The position numbers and the translations under genes are program-made. Below the pieces are notes generated by a model that ran no database searches, was not told the origin of the DNA, and saw only the letters and a list, made by a program, of their open reading frames with translations. Shown here one piece after another: positions 62,214-64,000 of a stretch of DNA of 64,000 nt; the stretch's first letter is position 1; the number at the start of each line of letters is the position of its first letter. This stretch comes from Sphingomonas sp. (lineage in GTDB: Bacteria > Pseudomonadota > Alphaproteobacteria > Sphingomonadales > Sphingomonadaceae): contig NZ_JANYGG010000138.1 of the NCBI RefSeq assembly GCF_025362505.1, positions 17,200 through 81,199 of the forward strand, written 5' to 3'.

Positions 62214-64000
62214 CTAGAAGTGATAACTAGCGCCGAGCAGCCACGATCGTCCGTATTTCTCGAAGGCCTCTAAAGTTTTCGTCCCGTTCACGTCATAGTA
62301 GGTCCGGTACGGCGAGTTCAGAACATTACCAGCTTGGAGCAACAGGCCGAGCCCGTTTAAACTGGAGCCGGGCTGGAAGGTGTACCCGACCTGTGCATCC
62401 ATCTGGCTGTCCGGACCAATGAGCGGGAAGCCCAAGTTGGAGAACAGCGAGACGACTTCGCCCTTGAAGGCGGCCCGATGCCGGTACGATACGCGCGCCT
62501 GGAAGCCGTTCTTCTCATAATAACCGGTGGCGTCGTAGACCCATTTCGAGAAGCCTGGGAGCACGCTGCCGACACCGTTCGCCGCCGCCTGTTTGAGCTT
62601 GTAGGTCGTGTAGGACACGCTGCCTGTAGCGCCGAAACCGTCGAGAACATGGCTCAGCCTTCCGAACTCGAACGCGCCGCTAACCTCGGCCCCGCGGATA
62701 TAGCCGCCTTGACCATTTGCGGGACCGGAGAGACTGCCGAGATTGCTTATCGTACAGCCGCCACATTCACTTTGAAGGGCGGCCAGATCACCTGGCGGGG
62801 GCGTTATACCAGTGAAGTCGACGGCAATCGGCTGCGTATAGATGTAATTGTCAAGCTTCATGTAGAATGCTTGGGCCGAGAAATAGCTCGCCTTGCCACC
62901 ATACCATTCGTAGCCGACGTCCACTTCTTTGGCCCGCCACGGTTCAAGCTTAGGGTTGCCGCCGCTCGCCGAAAAGGGATTGACAGTGACGCCGGGCCCG
63001 CACGGTTGCAAAGGCGGCTGACGGTTGTGGCAAAGGCCGCCGTTATAGGAAGGAACCAGGTTGGCGCGCAGGTCGTCCATGCGCGGGCGCGCCATAACCT
63101 TGGCAGCAGCGAAGCGGATCCGGTTGTGGCTGTTGATGTCGTAAAATAGGTTCAGGCTTGGCAGGACGTCGGTATATTTTGCGCCATCGGTGACATCCAG
63201 CAGCTGGATTGGCGATACCGTCGTGTTGATGCGCAGGCCCGAGGATTCCTGCTTCTGGCGCACTACCTGGACGCCGATATTCCCGTGAAGGTCGCCGGCA
63301 TGGATATTCGCCTTCGCCTTGAACGTGACGATGTCTTCCTTGATGTCGTAGGACTTGTCGAAATGGTTTGCATCCTGCAGCTGAATGACGTCATAATAAC
63401 GGCCGCTGTCGACCAGTCCGGGGACGTTGACGCCCAGAACATCCATGTTGCCCGAGAAACCAAGTGATGTCGGGCCAGTGAGGAACTCCGGACCGATGAG
63501 ACTTTGCAGGCGCCCGTCCTTCAGCTCGAGATCGAGCTCGGAAACCGTCTTGTCCTTGTGGCGGTGGGTATAGTCGACGCCCGCCTCGGCGCTGGTGAAG
63601 ATGTTTCCGATCCCCGAGCCTTCGAAGTCCTGCCGAAGCGTGAGATCGCCGGAGGCCAGCCTCTCCTTGACGTGGGGCGATTTCATATGCCCGTCGTGAC
63701 CATAACCGTTCCACGCCGCGCGGTCGCCAAGCGAGACTTTGCTCGCATCTGCATAATTGAGCGTGAAATTCGTATCGTGGAGGAAATCATTGAACGGAAT
63801 ACTCCGGTCGTAATTGTCGAACACCCGTCCGGTGGGAGTCCTTCCGTCTGACGAGCTCGGACGGCTGCAGCATCCGTAACCGCCGAAAATTTCGATGTCC
63901 GTTTCGTCGCGTTTGTTCGACGAATAGGACAGGTCGGCGAGCAAATGTGTATGCTCGGCGAGGCGGAAATCGTTGTTGAGGCCGACCGAAAAAAGATGAT
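62214..64000 (-). CDS. TonB-dependent receptor (5' end outside window)
   Basis: At least 595 residues of an outer-membrane barrel, open to the right edge (reading FSVGLNNDFRLAEHTHLLAD there), so signal peptide and plug are missing. RWRAKEVDVGYEWY-like PWRAKEVDVGYEWYGGKASYF and the end YGRSWLLGASYHF are typical of sugar-type receptors (TIGR01782-like) in sphingomonads. TTG at 63944 is internal. Upstream partner of the GH3 gene; substrate probably an oligosaccharide. Confidence 0.9.
   Translation of the reverse strand, partial: HLFSVGLNNDFRLAEHTHLLADLSYSSNKRDETDIEIFGGYGCCSRPSSSDGRTPTGRVFDNYDRSIPFNDFLHDTNFTLNYADASKVSLGDRAAWNGYGHDGHMKSPHVKERLASGDLTLRQDFEGSGIGNIFTSAEAGVDYTHRHKDKTVSELDLELKDGRLQSLIGPEFLTGPTSLGFSGNMDVLGVNVPGLVDSGRYYDVIQLQDANHFDKSYDIKEDIVTFKAKANIHAGDLHGNIGVQVVRQKQESSGLRINTTVSPIQLLDVTDGAKYTDVLPSLNLFYDINSHNRIRFAAAKVMARPRMDDLRANLVPSYNGGLCHNRQPPLQPCGPGVTVNPFSASGGNPKLEPWRAKEVDVGYEWYGGKASYFSAQAFYMKLDNYIYTQPIAVDFTGITPPPGDLAALQSECGGCTISNLGSLSGPANGQGGYIRGAEVSGAFEFGRLSHVLDGFGATGSVSYTTYKLKQAAANGVGSVLPGFSKWVYDATGYYEKNGFQARVSYRHRAAFKGEVVSLFSNLGFPLIGPDSQMDAQVGYTFQPGSSLNGLGLLLQAGNVLNSPYRTYYDVNGTKTLEAFEKYGRSWLLGASYHF

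Noticed and set aside
1..64000. CRISPR arrays or long tandem repeats
   Set aside because: Reading through the window showed no regularly spaced repeats of that kind.

Overview
The window looks like the chromosome of a GC-rich, aerobic alphaproteobacterium, most likely a member of the Sphingomonadales. The evidence is gene content and order (mnmA, a solitary Flp pilin, fabI of the NADH type, rluA-type synthase/HAD/ATP12 neighbours, phasin plus class I PHA synthase, DUF4893 lipoprotein), many 4-bp ATGA/GTGA gene overlaps, and a TonB receptor/tryptophan-halogenase/glycosidase module typical of that order. No rRNA and no CRISPR array were seen; one tRNA (Glu) is present.

Positions 1-31.2 kb are mainly core genome: tRNA thiolation (mnmA), PhzF-like protein, CDF transporter, pdxH, a CbpA-type DnaJ, YihY, fabI, purA, serine biosynthesis (serC and serA, with a probable serC-motif leader RNA), an M23 peptidase, erpA, xth, murA, clpS, gmk, ATP12 chaperone, pseudouridine synthase, rarD, PHA metabolism (phasin, phaC), alaC, glpX and recJ. 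The one break is a TRIC-type channel gene split by about 0.75 kb of lower-GC DNA carrying two small genes.

At 31.2 kb a tRNA-Glu gene marks the edge of an accessory region. Behind it lie a decayed tRNA-Glu copy, direct repeats, a truncated DNA methyltransferase, a long palindrome, a thioesterase and a frameshifted RidA gene.

Positions 33.4-56.7 kb form a catabolic island for an aminoaromatic compound. One part is a divergent pair of operons: a PLP class V enzyme with a lipoprotein cyclase, opposite a TonB receptor with a CDGSH-bicupin fusion. The second part is a cyclase-family hydrolase with a two-subunit, TPP-dependent 2-oxoacid oxidoreductase (iorA/iorB), divergent from a MarR regulator. 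The third is a class V PLP enzyme, an ornithine-cyclodeaminase-like protein and a fused anthraniloyl-CoA monooxygenase/reductase, next to a threonine-dehydratase-like enzyme and an amino acid permease. The fourth is a six-gene operon (SDR, MarR, enoyl-CoA hydratase, acyl-CoA dehydrogenase, RidA, aryl-CoA ligase). Together they point to 2-aminobenzoyl-CoA as the central intermediate. I propose, as inference, that the cyclase and IorAB act in sequence, isatin to isatinate to 2-aminobenzoyl-CoA, giving a ligase-independent entry.

Positions 56.7-58.7 kb are insertion-sequence debris (IS91-type pseudogene fused to a truncated IS3-type element). The window ends with a minus-strand module: TonB receptor (cut by the window edge), family 3 glycoside hydrolase and flavin-dependent halogenase-like protein.
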